From assembly GCA_012729475.1 (NCBI GenBank), contig JAAYDB010000118.1, forward strand, positions 1 through 62,242: a stretch of 62,242 bases of DNA. Direction: 5' to 3'. A model generated the notes under the pieces. It did not search any database. It had not been told where the DNA came from and was given only the letters and a program-made list of their open reading frames with translations. Shown here one piece after another: positions 48,579 through 57,596 of the stretch (positions are counted from its first letter, which is position 1; each line of letters starts with the position of its first letter). Origin of the DNA: Bacteroidota bacterium (GTDB taxonomy: Bacteria > Bacteroidota > Bacteroidia > Bacteroidales > VadinHA17). The position numbers and the translations under genes are program-made.

Positions 48579-49820
48579 GTGAAAAATAATTTTTTAAAAG
48601 ATTTCCCCTGGTACAATGAGTTAAAACAATGTATGAACGGGAATTCATCCCCTCCTTACAGAGAAACAAACAGTCACATTCACACTCCATACTCGTTTAG
48701 TTCATTTGATAGTATGGATACTATTTTTTCAATGGCCCTTAATGAGAATATCTCAGTGCTTGGCATCAATGATTTCTTTGTCACTGACGGATATGAAGCA
48801 TTCCATAATGGCTGCCTGGAAAACAATATTTTCCCACTCTTTAATATTGAATTCATTGGTTTGCTGAAAGCAGAACAGAAAAAGGGCATCAGGATCAATG
48901 ATCCGAATAATCCCGGACGAGTTTATTTCTGTGGTAAGGGACTTGATTTCCCTCATAATCCCGGTCTGATCCATAAATTGACTCTTCAGAAAATTAAAAA
49001 AGAATCCCAGAATCAGATTAAGGTTATGATAAACAAGCTTAACGGCCTTATGGAATCAATTGACAAGTCGGTTACTTTAAGTTATGATAATGTAAAAAAC
49101 AAATATGCAAAAGGACTGGTACGTGAAAGACATCTTGCCAAAGCGGTCAGGCAACTGGCTGTTGATAATTACAGCACCCCTGACGAGCAAATAAGATTTA
49201 TTGAAGCACTCTATGGAGGGAAAAAATCAAAATTCCCTGTCGATGAAAGTGTTTTTCTTGAAAATGAGATAAGATCTAATCTGCTGAAGGCAGGAGGAGT
49301 CGCTTATATTGAAGAAAATAACAATTCTTTTCCTGAACTGAAAAAGATCATCAAATTAATAACCTCTTTGGGGGGTATACCTTGTTATCCTGTTCTTCTT
49401 GATGACCCATCCGGTAATTTGACCGAGTTTGAAAATGATGCAGAGAAACTTCATTCGGCTCTTTCTTGCATCGGAATAGGATGTATTGAACTCATTCCCG
49501 GACGTAATGATCTTTCAGTCCTGAAAGATTTTGTCAGCTTCTTTGACAGTAAGGGCTATCTTATAACTTTCGGAAGCGAACATAATACACCGGAACTGGC
49601 TCCACTGACTATTACTGCCCGTGGTTCAGTACCTCTTGATGAAACGCTTAAAGAAATAGCCTGGAACGGAGCCTGTGTTATTGCTGCTCACCAATATTTA
49701 AGGGCACACGGCCGTCAGGGATACGTTCTGACTGACGGGAGACTGAGTATAGAACAAAAAGAAGATCTTACAGAACTTGGAAAAAATGTTATTGAATATT
49801 ATCTAAACAAAAGGAATTAA
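48579..49820 (+). CDS. PHP-domain metal-dependent hydrolase-like protein
   Basis: 413 residues from a GTG start. The PHP metal site is visible: His33 and His35 (NSHIHTPYSF), Asp65 (LGINDFF), Glu near 91 (FNIEFIG), and a late GSEHNTPE and IAAHQYLRAHG. An insert of about 100 residues sits between them. PHP enzymes hydrolyse phosphate esters or other bonds; the group seen beside rhamnose-like aldolase genes has no firm function to my knowledge. The 3' end shares one base with the next ATG (TAATG), so the two are coupled. Confidence 0.8.
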   Translation: MKNNFLKDFPWYNELKQCMNGNSSPPYRETNSHIHTPYSFSSFDSMDTIFSMALNENISVLGINDFFVTDGYEAFHNGCLENNIFPLFNIEFIGLLKAEQKKGIRINDPNNPGRVYFCGKGLDFPHNPGLIHKLTLQKIKKESQNQIKVMINKLNGLMESIDKSVTLSYDNVKNKYAKGLVRERHLAKAVRQLAVDNYSTPDEQIRFIEALYGGKKSKFPVDESVFLENEIRSNLLKAGGVAYIEENNNSFPELKKIIKLITSLGGIPCYPVLLDDPSGNLTEFENDAEKLHSALSCIGIGCIELIPGRNDLSVLKDFVSFFDSKGYLITFGSEHNTPELAPLTITARGSVPLDETLKEIAWNGACVIAAHQYLRAHGRQGYVLTDGRLSIEQKEDLTELGKNVIEYYLNKRN

Positions 49821-51796
49821 TGAATCAGTATATCAAAGACCTGACTGATATCTCAAGGTTCTACGGAGCAAGCATGGATTATGTGATAGCTGGTGGAGGC
49901 AATTCTTCTTACAAAGATGATAAGACTCTGTGGATAAAAGCCAGCGGAGAAGCTCTTGCAGAGCTTACAGAGGAAGGTCTGGCAGTTCTTGACCGTGATA
50001 AACTGAAAAAGATATCAACTGAAAAATACTCAGATGATCCATTGGCGCGCGAAGAACAGGTTAAAAACGACCTCTACGCCAGTATTCTTGATCACTCAAA
50101 GGGGAAAAGGCCATCAGTCGAAACTTCTCTGCATGATCTGATCCGTTACCGCTTCGTTGTCCACCTTCATCCTTCGTTAATAAATGGCATCCTGTGCAGC
50201 CGGAATGCGAAGAATATTATTTCGCAAATCTTCGGAGAAAAGGCTCTTTTCGTCACTTATACCGATCCCGGCTATACACTCTTTAAAAAGCTGGAAACAG
50301 AAATAACAGAGTTCCGGAAAAATTTCTCATCCGATCCGAAAATGATCTTTCTTGAGAATCATGGTGTTTTTGCTGCAGCTGACACTACCGAAGAGATCAG
50401 GGAAATATACGATAATATCTTCAGCAAAGTTGAAGAGAGGACAGAACGTCTCTCAAACATACAGGAGCTCCCTTACAACTCAGTATTGCACAAAACATTA
50501 CCAGGGATACGAATGCTCCTGACAAAAGACAGGATCAAGATTATACGGCACCGTCACAACACCCTGATCTCAAAATATTATTCCAGTCAGCAGAATTTTC
50601 ACAATATATCATTGCCTCTTATACCTGATGTCATTGTGTATTGCAAAGCCAGATATCTGTATATTGATCAATCGTCAACAGCTGACAGGATACTGGAATC
50701 TCTCAGGATACAGCTCTCCAGGTTTAAAAACGAATACGGCTATCTCCCAAAAATAATTGTCATAAAAGATATGGGAGTATTTGCCGTAGAGGAGAGTGTT
50801 GGCGCAGCAGAAACGGCACTTGATGTTTTTGAAGATAATATCAGGATATGCCATTATGCTTTGCAGTGTGGAGGAATAAAATTTCTTACGCCTGAACAGA
50901 CTGATTTCATTGACAAATGGGAAGTGGAAAACTACAGGAGGAAAGCGCTTAAGCCAGTGAGTAGCAAAAGCAGGCTGGAAAACAGGATAGCTGTCATAAC
51001 AGGTGGAGCCCGGGGCTTAGGAGAAGGCATTGCCTCCTCCTTATTCAGTCTCGGTCTTAATATTGTAATTGCTGATGTTAACGATGAAGCAGGACATGAT
51101 CTTGTTTCCCGGCTTAACAGTACAGAAAACTCAAAGAACAGAGCTGTTTTCATCAACACAGATGTCAGTGATCCGGGTTCTGTCAGTGACCTTATCTTTC
51201 ATACTGTAAAAGAATTCGGAGGTCTCGATATCATGATCAGTAATGCAGGTATATTAAAAGCCGGAGGTCTTGATGAGATGGAACCGGACGTGTTCATAAA
51301 AACCACCGGTATCAATTACAATGGTTATTTCTACTGTGCCAAGTACGCCTCTGAAGTAATGAAGCAGCAAAATCAGGAAAAACCTGACTATTTTACTGAT
51401 ATTATTCAGATCAATTCCAAGTCTGGTTTGCGTGGCAGTAAAAAGAATTTTGCTTATTCAGGGGGGAAATTCGGGGGAATAGGATTGACTCAGTCCTTTG
51501 CTCTTGAACTGGCTCCCTTCAGGATCAAAGTCAATTCTATTTGTCCGGGCAATTTTTATGAAGGTCCCTTATGGTCGGATCCCCTCAACGGACTGTTCGT
51601 TCAGTATCTGAAAACAGGTAAAGTCCCCGGAGCTAAAAACATTGATGATGTCAGGAAATTTTACGAAGATCAGGTACCGATGAAAAGAGGCTGTAAAATG
51701 GAAGATATCCTAAAGGCTTTGTTATATGTTATTGATCAGGAATATGAGACAGGCCAGGCTGTCCCTGTTACAGGAGGGCAGCTGATGCTGGGATGA
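49820..51796 (+). CDS. RhaD-like bifunctional class II aldolase / short-chain dehydrogenase
   Basis: 658 residues: N-terminal class II aldolase domain (about 1-370) with GGGNSSYK, zinc-type HLHPSL (His115, His117) and LENHGVF (His181), then an SDR domain (about 388-658) with VITGGARGLGEG, NAG and catalytic YSGGK (YxxxK). This is the fusion known for rhamnulose-1-phosphate aldolase/lactaldehyde dehydrogenase. It would cleave a ketose phosphate and oxidise or reduce the aldehyde. The operon already has a separate class II aldolase, so two cleavage steps or two substrates are implied. Confidence 0.9.
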   Translation: MNQYIKDLTDISRFYGASMDYVIAGGGNSSYKDDKTLWIKASGEALAELTEEGLAVLDRDKLKKISTEKYSDDPLAREEQVKNDLYASILDHSKGKRPSVETSLHDLIRYRFVVHLHPSLINGILCSRNAKNIISQIFGEKALFVTYTDPGYTLFKKLETEITEFRKNFSSDPKMIFLENHGVFAAADTTEEIREIYDNIFSKVEERTERLSNIQELPYNSVLHKTLPGIRMLLTKDRIKIIRHRHNTLISKYYSSQQNFHNISLPLIPDVIVYCKARYLYIDQSSTADRILESLRIQLSRFKNEYGYLPKIIVIKDMGVFAVEESVGAAETALDVFEDNIRICHYALQCGGIKFLTPEQTDFIDKWEVENYRRKALKPVSSKSRLENRIAVITGGARGLGEGIASSLFSLGLNIVIADVNDEAGHDLVSRLNSTENSKNRAVFINTDVSDPGSVSDLIFHTVKEFGGLDIMISNAGILKAGGLDEMEPDVFIKTTGINYNGYFYCAKYASEVMKQQNQEKPDYFTDIIQINSKSGLRGSKKNFAYSGGKFGGIGLTQSFALELAPFRIKVNSICPGNFYEGPLWSDPLNGLFVQYLKTGKVPGAKNIDDVRKFYEDQVPMKRGCKMEDILKALLYVIDQEYETGQAVPVTGGQLMLG

Positions 51797-51826
51797 CATC
51801 ATGCCATTAAAATCATTTATTATATA

Positions 51827-53089
51827 ATGAAAACCAAAGCAGTAAGAATCTATGGAAAAAAAGATCTCAGACTTGAGGAATTTGAGCTGCCTCCCATGCA
51901 GGAAGATGAGATACTTGCTCAGGTAATATCCGACAGTCTTTGTATGTCGTCATATAAAGCTGCACAGCAGGGGTCTGATCACAAACGTGTTCCCCCTGAT
52001 ATAAGCATCAATCCAACTATTATAGGTCATGAGTTTTCAGGGATCATTCTGGATGTAGGTAAAAAATGGCAACATAAGTTCAGTAAAGGGCAAAAATTCT
52101 CTATTCAACCTGCCATGCCTCAGACAGGATCCCTGGATGCTCCCGGTTATTCTTTCCGTTATACAGGAGGAGATGCTACTTATATAATCATCCCTGATAT
52201 TGTTATGAAAGCCGGCTGTCTGCTTCCTTATGAAGGAGAGGCTTTTTACCCGGCTTCTCTCTCAGAACCAATGTCGTGCATAATAGGTGCTTTCAATGCC
52301 AGCTATCATACCCGTCCGGGAACATACAGGCATATCATGGGAATAAGGCCCCACGGCAGGATGGCTATACTTGCAGGTGTAGGGCCGATGGGGCTCGGAG
52401 CTATTGATTATGCTGTTCACCGTGACATAAGGCCTGAGCTACTTGTTGTTACCGATATAGACAATAACAGACTGATAAGAGCAGCCAGGCTCTTTTCACC
52501 TGAACATGCAGCTGAAAGAGGAGTAAAACTTGTATATGCCAATACCGGAGGGATAACGGACCCTGTGAAATATCTCCTGGAAATATCAGGAAATAAGGGT
52601 TATGATGATGTTTTTGTATTTGCTCCGGTAAAAAGTGTTATTGAGCAGGGTGATGCTATTCTCGGCTTTGACGGATGCCTGAATTTTTTTGCCGGTCCGT
52701 CCAGCACTGACTTCCGGGCAGAGATGAATTTCTATAATGTACATTATTCATTTACCCATATAACAGGCACATCGGGCGGAAATACCGATGATATGATAAA
52801 GTCACTTGATCTGATGAGTAATGGACAAATTAATCCTGCTGTAATGATAACTCATGTTGGAGGTCTGGATTCAGTTATCCCGGCAACACTTAATCTTCCC
52901 AATATACCAGGAGGGAAAAAACTGATCTACACTAACATTTCACTGCCACTGACAGCCTTGACTGACCTTCCTGAACTGGGGAAAAATGACCTTTTGTTTT
53001 CGGGCCTCAACGAAATTGTTTCGGGAAATAACTTTATCTGGTCTGTTGAAGCAGAAAAATATCTCCTGGCAAATGCACGTCCAATCTGA
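51827..53089 (+). CDS. Zinc-type dehydrogenase, SorE-like (L-sorbose-1-phosphate reductase family)
   Basis: 420 residues of the medium-chain dehydrogenase family. Catalytic-metal residues are Cys39 (DSLCMS), His68 and Glu69 (IIGHEF). The four-Cys structural zinc loop of classical alcohol dehydrogenases is missing. The N-terminus (KTKAVRIYGKKDLRLEEFEL) and the GKKWQHKF and HIMGIRPHG segments match enterobacterial L-sorbose-1-phosphate reductase (SorE) as I recall it. It would interconvert a ketose phosphate and an alditol phosphate with NAD(P). It ends the forward run of the operon. Confidence 0.88.
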   Translation: MKTKAVRIYGKKDLRLEEFELPPMQEDEILAQVISDSLCMSSYKAAQQGSDHKRVPPDISINPTIIGHEFSGIILDVGKKWQHKFSKGQKFSIQPAMPQTGSLDAPGYSFRYTGGDATYIIIPDIVMKAGCLLPYEGEAFYPASLSEPMSCIIGAFNASYHTRPGTYRHIMGIRPHGRMAILAGVGPMGLGAIDYAVHRDIRPELLVVTDIDNNRLIRAARLFSPEHAAERGVKLVYANTGGITDPVKYLLEISGNKGYDDVFVFAPVKSVIEQGDAILGFDGCLNFFAGPSSTDFRAEMNFYNVHYSFTHITGTSGGNTDDMIKSLDLMSNGQINPAVMITHVGGLDSVIPATLNLPNIPGGKKLIYTNISLPLTALTDLPELGKNDLLFSGLNEIVSGNNFIWSVEAEKYLLANARPI

Positions 53090-53134
53090 TATCTATCCTG
53101 ACACACGGAGTTATCGGCTGTTTATTCGCAAATA

Positions 53135-54076
53135 TTAATAGTCCGTATCTTTTCGGATGGATAAGAATTTTTCAGCAAAGGAATGAGAAATATAATTATC
53201 GTAACTCAGACAGGTATCTGTGGCAAAATCGACCGCTACGGAAATGATTTCCCTCCACTCCTCTTCTCCGAGTGAGTTCAGCTGATCAGGTGTTATTTTC
53301 CTGTAAAAAAGGGATGATAACATTCCTGCATTAAAATTATCTCCGGCACCAATGGTACTGAGGGGATTTATTTCCTTTACAGGAAATTTACCCGAAAATG
53401 ATGAAGATCTTACATAGACTCCTTTTGTATTTGCTGTATAGACAAGACAACTGCAATAGTTTTTTACTGCTTCCCAGGCATGATCGGCATCATGAACCCC
53501 GAAAATATTAATAAAATCTTCATCAGAAGCTCTGACCAGACTGCTCATCTCCATATTCTCAACAATATAAGGTTTCAGTCTTTCAAGTTCATGTATATGA
53601 ACTCTCCTGAAATTCGGATCATATAATATCAGACTGCCATTTTTTTTCGCTTTACTTATGAAATTGACTATTTTTTTTCTTATTGAAGGTAATATTGCAT
53701 AGAATGAGCCATATTGTATATAATCATCTTTTTCAGTCAGTGGAAGATCTGAATTAAGTCTTTCTGCCGAAAGATCTTTATAAAAAGTATAGTGTGCTTC
53801 ATTCTTTTCATCCAGAAAAGCAATGGCCAGAGAAGTATTTTTATCTTTGAAACGGTGAACCAGTGATGTATTAACGCCATTGGCATTAAGGAATTTATCT
53901 ATCACATCTCCCACATCATCCTGTCCGTATTCACTAATAAAAGATACAGGAAGGCCTATCCTACCCATTGAAACCATACTGTTCAGAACAGATCCTCCGG
54001 GTTTTGAAGCCTGTGGATCACCATCTTTAAAAATAATATCAAGCACTGTCTCTCCGATACCAAATATCTTTCCCAT
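53135..54076 (-). CDS. PfkB-family carbohydrate kinase
   Basis: 313 residues of the ribokinase/fructokinase family: KPGGSVLNSM near the N-terminus contacts sugar, and the C-terminal TIGAGDNFNAG has the catalytic base Asp246 and the anion hole. It phosphorylates a sugar or sugar acid with ATP. On the minus strand and convergent with the SorE-like gene; its own start faces the polyol dehydrogenase gene. Probably the entry kinase of the cluster, inferred from location. Confidence 0.9.
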   Translation of the reverse strand: MGKIFGIGETVLDIIFKDGDPQASKPGGSVLNSMVSMGRIGLPVSFISEYGQDDVGDVIDKFLNANGVNTSLVHRFKDKNTSLAIAFLDEKNEAHYTFYKDLSAERLNSDLPLTEKDDYIQYGSFYAILPSIRKKIVNFISKAKKNGSLILYDPNFRRVHIHELERLKPYIVENMEMSSLVRASDEDFINIFGVHDADHAWEAVKNYCSCLVYTANTKGVYVRSSSFSGKFPVKEINPLSTIGAGDNFNAGMLSSLFYRKITPDQLNSLGEEEWREIISVAVDFATDTCLSYDNYISHSFAEKFLSIRKDTDY

Positions 54077-54240
54077 ATCTTATAATCTGATAGTATTAAA
54101 CGGTTTTTTACCTGCAGATAAATTAATATGACCCGTAAAAAGCAGGAACATTAATTTTTCTTCATGCATCTTTCCCAGTGCCATATTTCAGGTACTGAAA
54201 GTAAATGGCAAAGTAATATAAATGAATTACAATATGATGT

Positions 54241-54248
54241 TATATTTG
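54241..54248 (+). promoter_or_regulatory. -7 box of the polyol dehydrogenase gene
   Basis: TATATTTG matches TAnnTTTG, 22 bp before the ATG at 54271. No TTG 20 bp upstream; only a TTA-type triplet is present. I see no copy of the GntR palindrome here. Confidence 0.45.
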
Positions 54249-54270
54249 TATTAAAAATATAAAGGTTCTT

Positions 54271-55308
54271 ATGAAAGCAATGATGTTGACTGCTATACGG
54301 CAGATGGAAATAAAAGATGTTCCAGACGTTCATATAAGTGATCCTGAAGATGTTATCATCAAAATGAAAGTTGCAGGGATTTGCGGATCTGATATTCACT
54401 ATTATGTATGGGGTAATATTGGTTCTCAGGTTGTGAAATATCCTTTCACTGTTGGGCACGAAGGGTCAGGTGTAATAGTTGAAACAGGACCGGCTGTAAA
54501 AAACCTGAAACCCGGAGATAAGGTAGCCATTGATCCTGCCATGCCCTGTTTTAAGTGTGATCAATGTCTGTCAGGCAGGTCCAATACTTGTCGTAATCTC
54601 AGTTTTCTGGGTTGTCCCGGTCAGGCTGAAGGTTTATTATCTGAATACATTGTAATGCCGGAGAGCAGTTGTATAAAACTTCCGGATCATCTCAACTATG
54701 ATCATGGAACAATATCAGAACCTTTATCTATTGGTATTTATTCTGTCAGAAAAGCCGGAGGTGTAAAAGGTCTTAGGATTGGCATTCTCGGATTTGGTCC
54801 TATCGGCATGAGTGTAATGCTTGCTGCCGGAGCCGAAGGAGCAGAATCTGTTTATGTTACTGATAAGATACCCGAGCGTCTGGCCATAGCATCAAAGGAA
54901 GGAGCCGACTGGACCGGTAATCCGTCAGAAGACAATATAGTTGACATTATAAAGAAACGCGAACCTCTCGGACTGGATGTGGTCTTTGAATGTTGCGGAC
55001 AACAGGAAGCACTAGACCAGGCAGTTGAAGTCATGAAGCCAGGAGGGAAAATAATTGTTGTTGGAATCCCTGATCTGGAAAACTGGTTACTTAAAGTTGA
55101 CAGAACCAGAAGATATGAAAACAGTATCCATTTCATCAGAAGACAGGTTGATTGTGTTGAACCCGCTATTGAACTAATGGGTTCCGGCTCAATAGATGTG
55201 AAAAATATGATCACACACCGTTTTACTCTTGAAGAGGCGAAAGAAGCATTCGATTTCGTGGCCGATTATCGTGACGGCGTAATGAAAGCCGTGATTGACT
55301 TTGACTAA
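54271..55308 (+). CDS. Zinc-dependent polyol (sorbitol/xylitol-type) dehydrogenase
   Basis: 345 residues of the medium-chain dehydrogenase family: catalytic zinc Cys38, His63, Glu64 (GICGSDIHYY, GHEGSG), and the structural zinc cluster Cys93, Cys96, Cys99, Cys107. Rossmann motif GFGPIGMSV. Sequence style fits sorbitol or xylitol dehydrogenase, oxidising a polyol to a ketose with NAD. The gene has its own promoter and is divergent from the PfkB kinase. Together, a polyol dehydrogenase and a ketokinase could feed the aldolases upstream. Confidence 0.92.
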   Translation: MKAMMLTAIRQMEIKDVPDVHISDPEDVIIKMKVAGICGSDIHYYVWGNIGSQVVKYPFTVGHEGSGVIVETGPAVKNLKPGDKVAIDPAMPCFKCDQCLSGRSNTCRNLSFLGCPGQAEGLLSEYIVMPESSCIKLPDHLNYDHGTISEPLSIGIYSVRKAGGVKGLRIGILGFGPIGMSVMLAAGAEGAESVYVTDKIPERLAIASKEGADWTGNPSEDNIVDIIKKREPLGLDVVFECCGQQEALDQAVEVMKPGGKIIVVGIPDLENWLLKVDRTRRYENSIHFIRRQVDCVEPAIELMGSGSIDVKNMITHRFTLEEAKEAFDFVADYRDGVMKAVIDFD

Positions 55309-55427
55309 TCTCTTTAATCGTAAATTAGTATCTTTCCATAATAGTAAAATCTTTTAACTATCCTCTTGATTGCGGCTATAGTATTTAGACCTTCAGAACA
55401 GATAAGCGGGACCAGCTCAACTGAAGA

Positions 55428-57596
55428 TTACTCTTCTACTTCTACAACAGCACGATAGGACAAAGCCTCACCATCATTGGTAAGCCCCTGTATATTAACA
55501 ATATAATCTGTAACGTAGTCGGGATTCCTGAATTCAATGACTATCTTCCCTTCGGCATCAGGCTTTACAGCAGGATCCCAGTAAATAGTGTTTCTCAGAT
55601 CAGGATCCCTGCTATCCTGTAACTCCTGTGTGTTATCATCAGACAAAAGAAAATCATCAACAGGATCTGTTACCCGGTAAGAGAGTTTTACAGAGTTACC
55701 TGGAAGAGTAACATCACTTAAGTCACATTTTTTTGTAAGAACATTGACTATTCCGTTGAATAAATATTCTCCAACCATGTATTTATCCAGGACCACTTCT
55801 ATCTGTTCAACAGACTCCGGGTTAAGATTTGCCAAAACTGTAGCATCATTTAATATAACCCCATCAATAAAAATACCAGGAGGACTATTGTACGCCCTTT
55901 TATAAACAGGGTCAAGAATAAACATCTCAAAACCTGAATCTGTACGCTTCATTGTAACACCTGGAAGAAGTTCAAAAACAACCTCTTCCATTACAGGAAG
56001 CCTGATATAATCATCCATAATAATTTTAATATCCGGAATACCGTAGAAATTTTTACTCACAGTAAGCGTGTCTAAATTATTAACTGGTCTTTCGGCTAAA
56101 GATATCCTGAAGATATTGTTCAGCTGATAATTGATACTCATTCTGGATACATGCTCTGGTATCTTCGTATCAAAAATCACAGAATCAAAATATTGATAAA
56201 ATGGCTCTTTAAAAGGGCTTTCCATGTCAATAATATTTTCCTGATCAGTATTTTCAGGTTTAATAATTATTTCCGCATTACTGTTTTTTAAAGGCAACGG
56301 GAAAATAAAACTACCATCCTTTGCTGTTCGTGAATACATAAATTCTGTCTTTTCACCAGGGAAGGAGATAAAAACAATTTCATTATGAACAGGCGCAAGC
56401 GTCCCTCTGTTAACCAGTTTCCCTGAGATATAATGATTTTCATTTTCAGGTATATATTTAATCTCCGGCAAACTATCCGATAATATTTTATCCCAGACAA
56501 GCCACTTACTACCAGCGTTTCTCAGGAAGTCATCGATGAACATATTCTCACTTCCTTCTGATAGCTCTTTCCGGATATGACCGGGAATAAACCCGAATTC
56601 ACTACCGAACACCAGATAGCTGGCAATATCATTGTCTTCATTCTTAAAGGGTTCCGGGATCACTGCAATACTAAGAGTCTGACCGGAAAGCGATGAGAGA
56701 ACATCCTGTTCAAGAGTTATATCAACGACATTTTTGCTTCCGGGTCTTGCATCGGTCTGAGCCGTCATTTTCAGGATATTTTTCCCTGAGGATCTGTTCA
56801 GTAAATAAGTTTCAGAAAATGGCCGGCCACGGGTATCGAAAAGAGTAAGATGGTTAATTCCCTTTGTAAGAGAGTTTTTTGGTATTGCCAATCTGGTAAT
56901 ACCGGCAGAAATATTGATTTTCTCATTAACATCAATCACTCCGTGAGTCTGAATAAACATGTAACAGTATTTTTCTCTTTGTCCCGTCTCTGTTTCATGC
57001 GATTTGACAAGTATGATGAGTGAATCGGCGTTATTGACAATATTAACGGGCCTTGTCTTCTCTGCAGATGTCTCATATGAAAAATTGTCTGTTTCTTTTC
57101 TAAAAGGGTTATTAATATATGCCCTCCTTTTTACCGGGCTTACATTAATAGCATTGAAAACACTTATCTGTCGGGTAAAACAATTATGAGGAAAGAAGTT
57201 TTTCATATATCTGGTCCGGGCTCTGATTATATAATCACCGCTGCTCAGAGTATCCGGCAGCAATGCCATGCCGGCACCTGTTCCTCTTTCGACCTTTACT
57301 TTTTTCTGTACTACAGGTTTATTTTCGCTGTTAAGAACCTCAAGATACACTATCCGGCTCAATGCAGAAGGCTTCATACTTAATCTGTCGATGATCCTGG
57401 CACTGAACCAGATTATTTCTCCGGCGATATATTCATCTCTGTCGGTATGAATGTAAACTTCCTCCCATGGAACATTATGGCAGTAATTGATAAATTTTTC
57501 AGTGATACCGGCCTGTATCCTGTCCTGTCCTTTTAAAAAAAGAGGTAAAAGACATAGAGCCGACAGCAGTAATATTTTCTTTATGCTTTTAATCAT
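55428..57596 (-). CDS. Exported MG2-like protein with plug-like domain
   Basis: Start 57596 (MIKSIKKILLLSALCLLPLFLKGQ, signal peptide) overlaps the stop of the upstream DUF4249 gene by 8 bp; in-frame codons further upstream lie within that gene. The mature part starts with a macroglobulin-like MG2 segment (EEVYIHTDRDEYIAGEIIWF), has internal Ig-like folds, and near residues 500-650 a TonB-plug-like region (LLPGVTMKR ... FIDGVILND ... VEQIEVVLDKYM). This class occurs beside TonB-dependent receptors in Bacteroidota, and its role is not established. It ends the operon. Confidence 0.8.
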   Translation of the reverse strand: MIKSIKKILLLSALCLLPLFLKGQDRIQAGITEKFINYCHNVPWEEVYIHTDRDEYIAGEIIWFSARIIDRLSMKPSALSRIVYLEVLNSENKPVVQKKVKVERGTGAGMALLPDTLSSGDYIIRARTRYMKNFFPHNCFTRQISVFNAINVSPVKRRAYINNPFRKETDNFSYETSAEKTRPVNIVNNADSLIILVKSHETETGQREKYCYMFIQTHGVIDVNEKINISAGITRLAIPKNSLTKGINHLTLFDTRGRPFSETYLLNRSSGKNILKMTAQTDARPGSKNVVDITLEQDVLSSLSGQTLSIAVIPEPFKNEDNDIASYLVFGSEFGFIPGHIRKELSEGSENMFIDDFLRNAGSKWLVWDKILSDSLPEIKYIPENENHYISGKLVNRGTLAPVHNEIVFISFPGEKTEFMYSRTAKDGSFIFPLPLKNSNAEIIIKPENTDQENIIDMESPFKEPFYQYFDSVIFDTKIPEHVSRMSINYQLNNIFRISLAERPVNNLDTLTVSKNFYGIPDIKIIMDDYIRLPVMEEVVFELLPGVTMKRTDSGFEMFILDPVYKRAYNSPPGIFIDGVILNDATVLANLNPESVEQIEVVLDKYMVGEYLFNGIVNVLTKKCDLSDVTLPGNSVKLSYRVTDPVDDFLLSDDNTQELQDSRDPDLRNTIYWDPAVKPDAEGKIVIEFRNPDYVTDYIVNIQGLTNDGEALSYRAVVEVEE

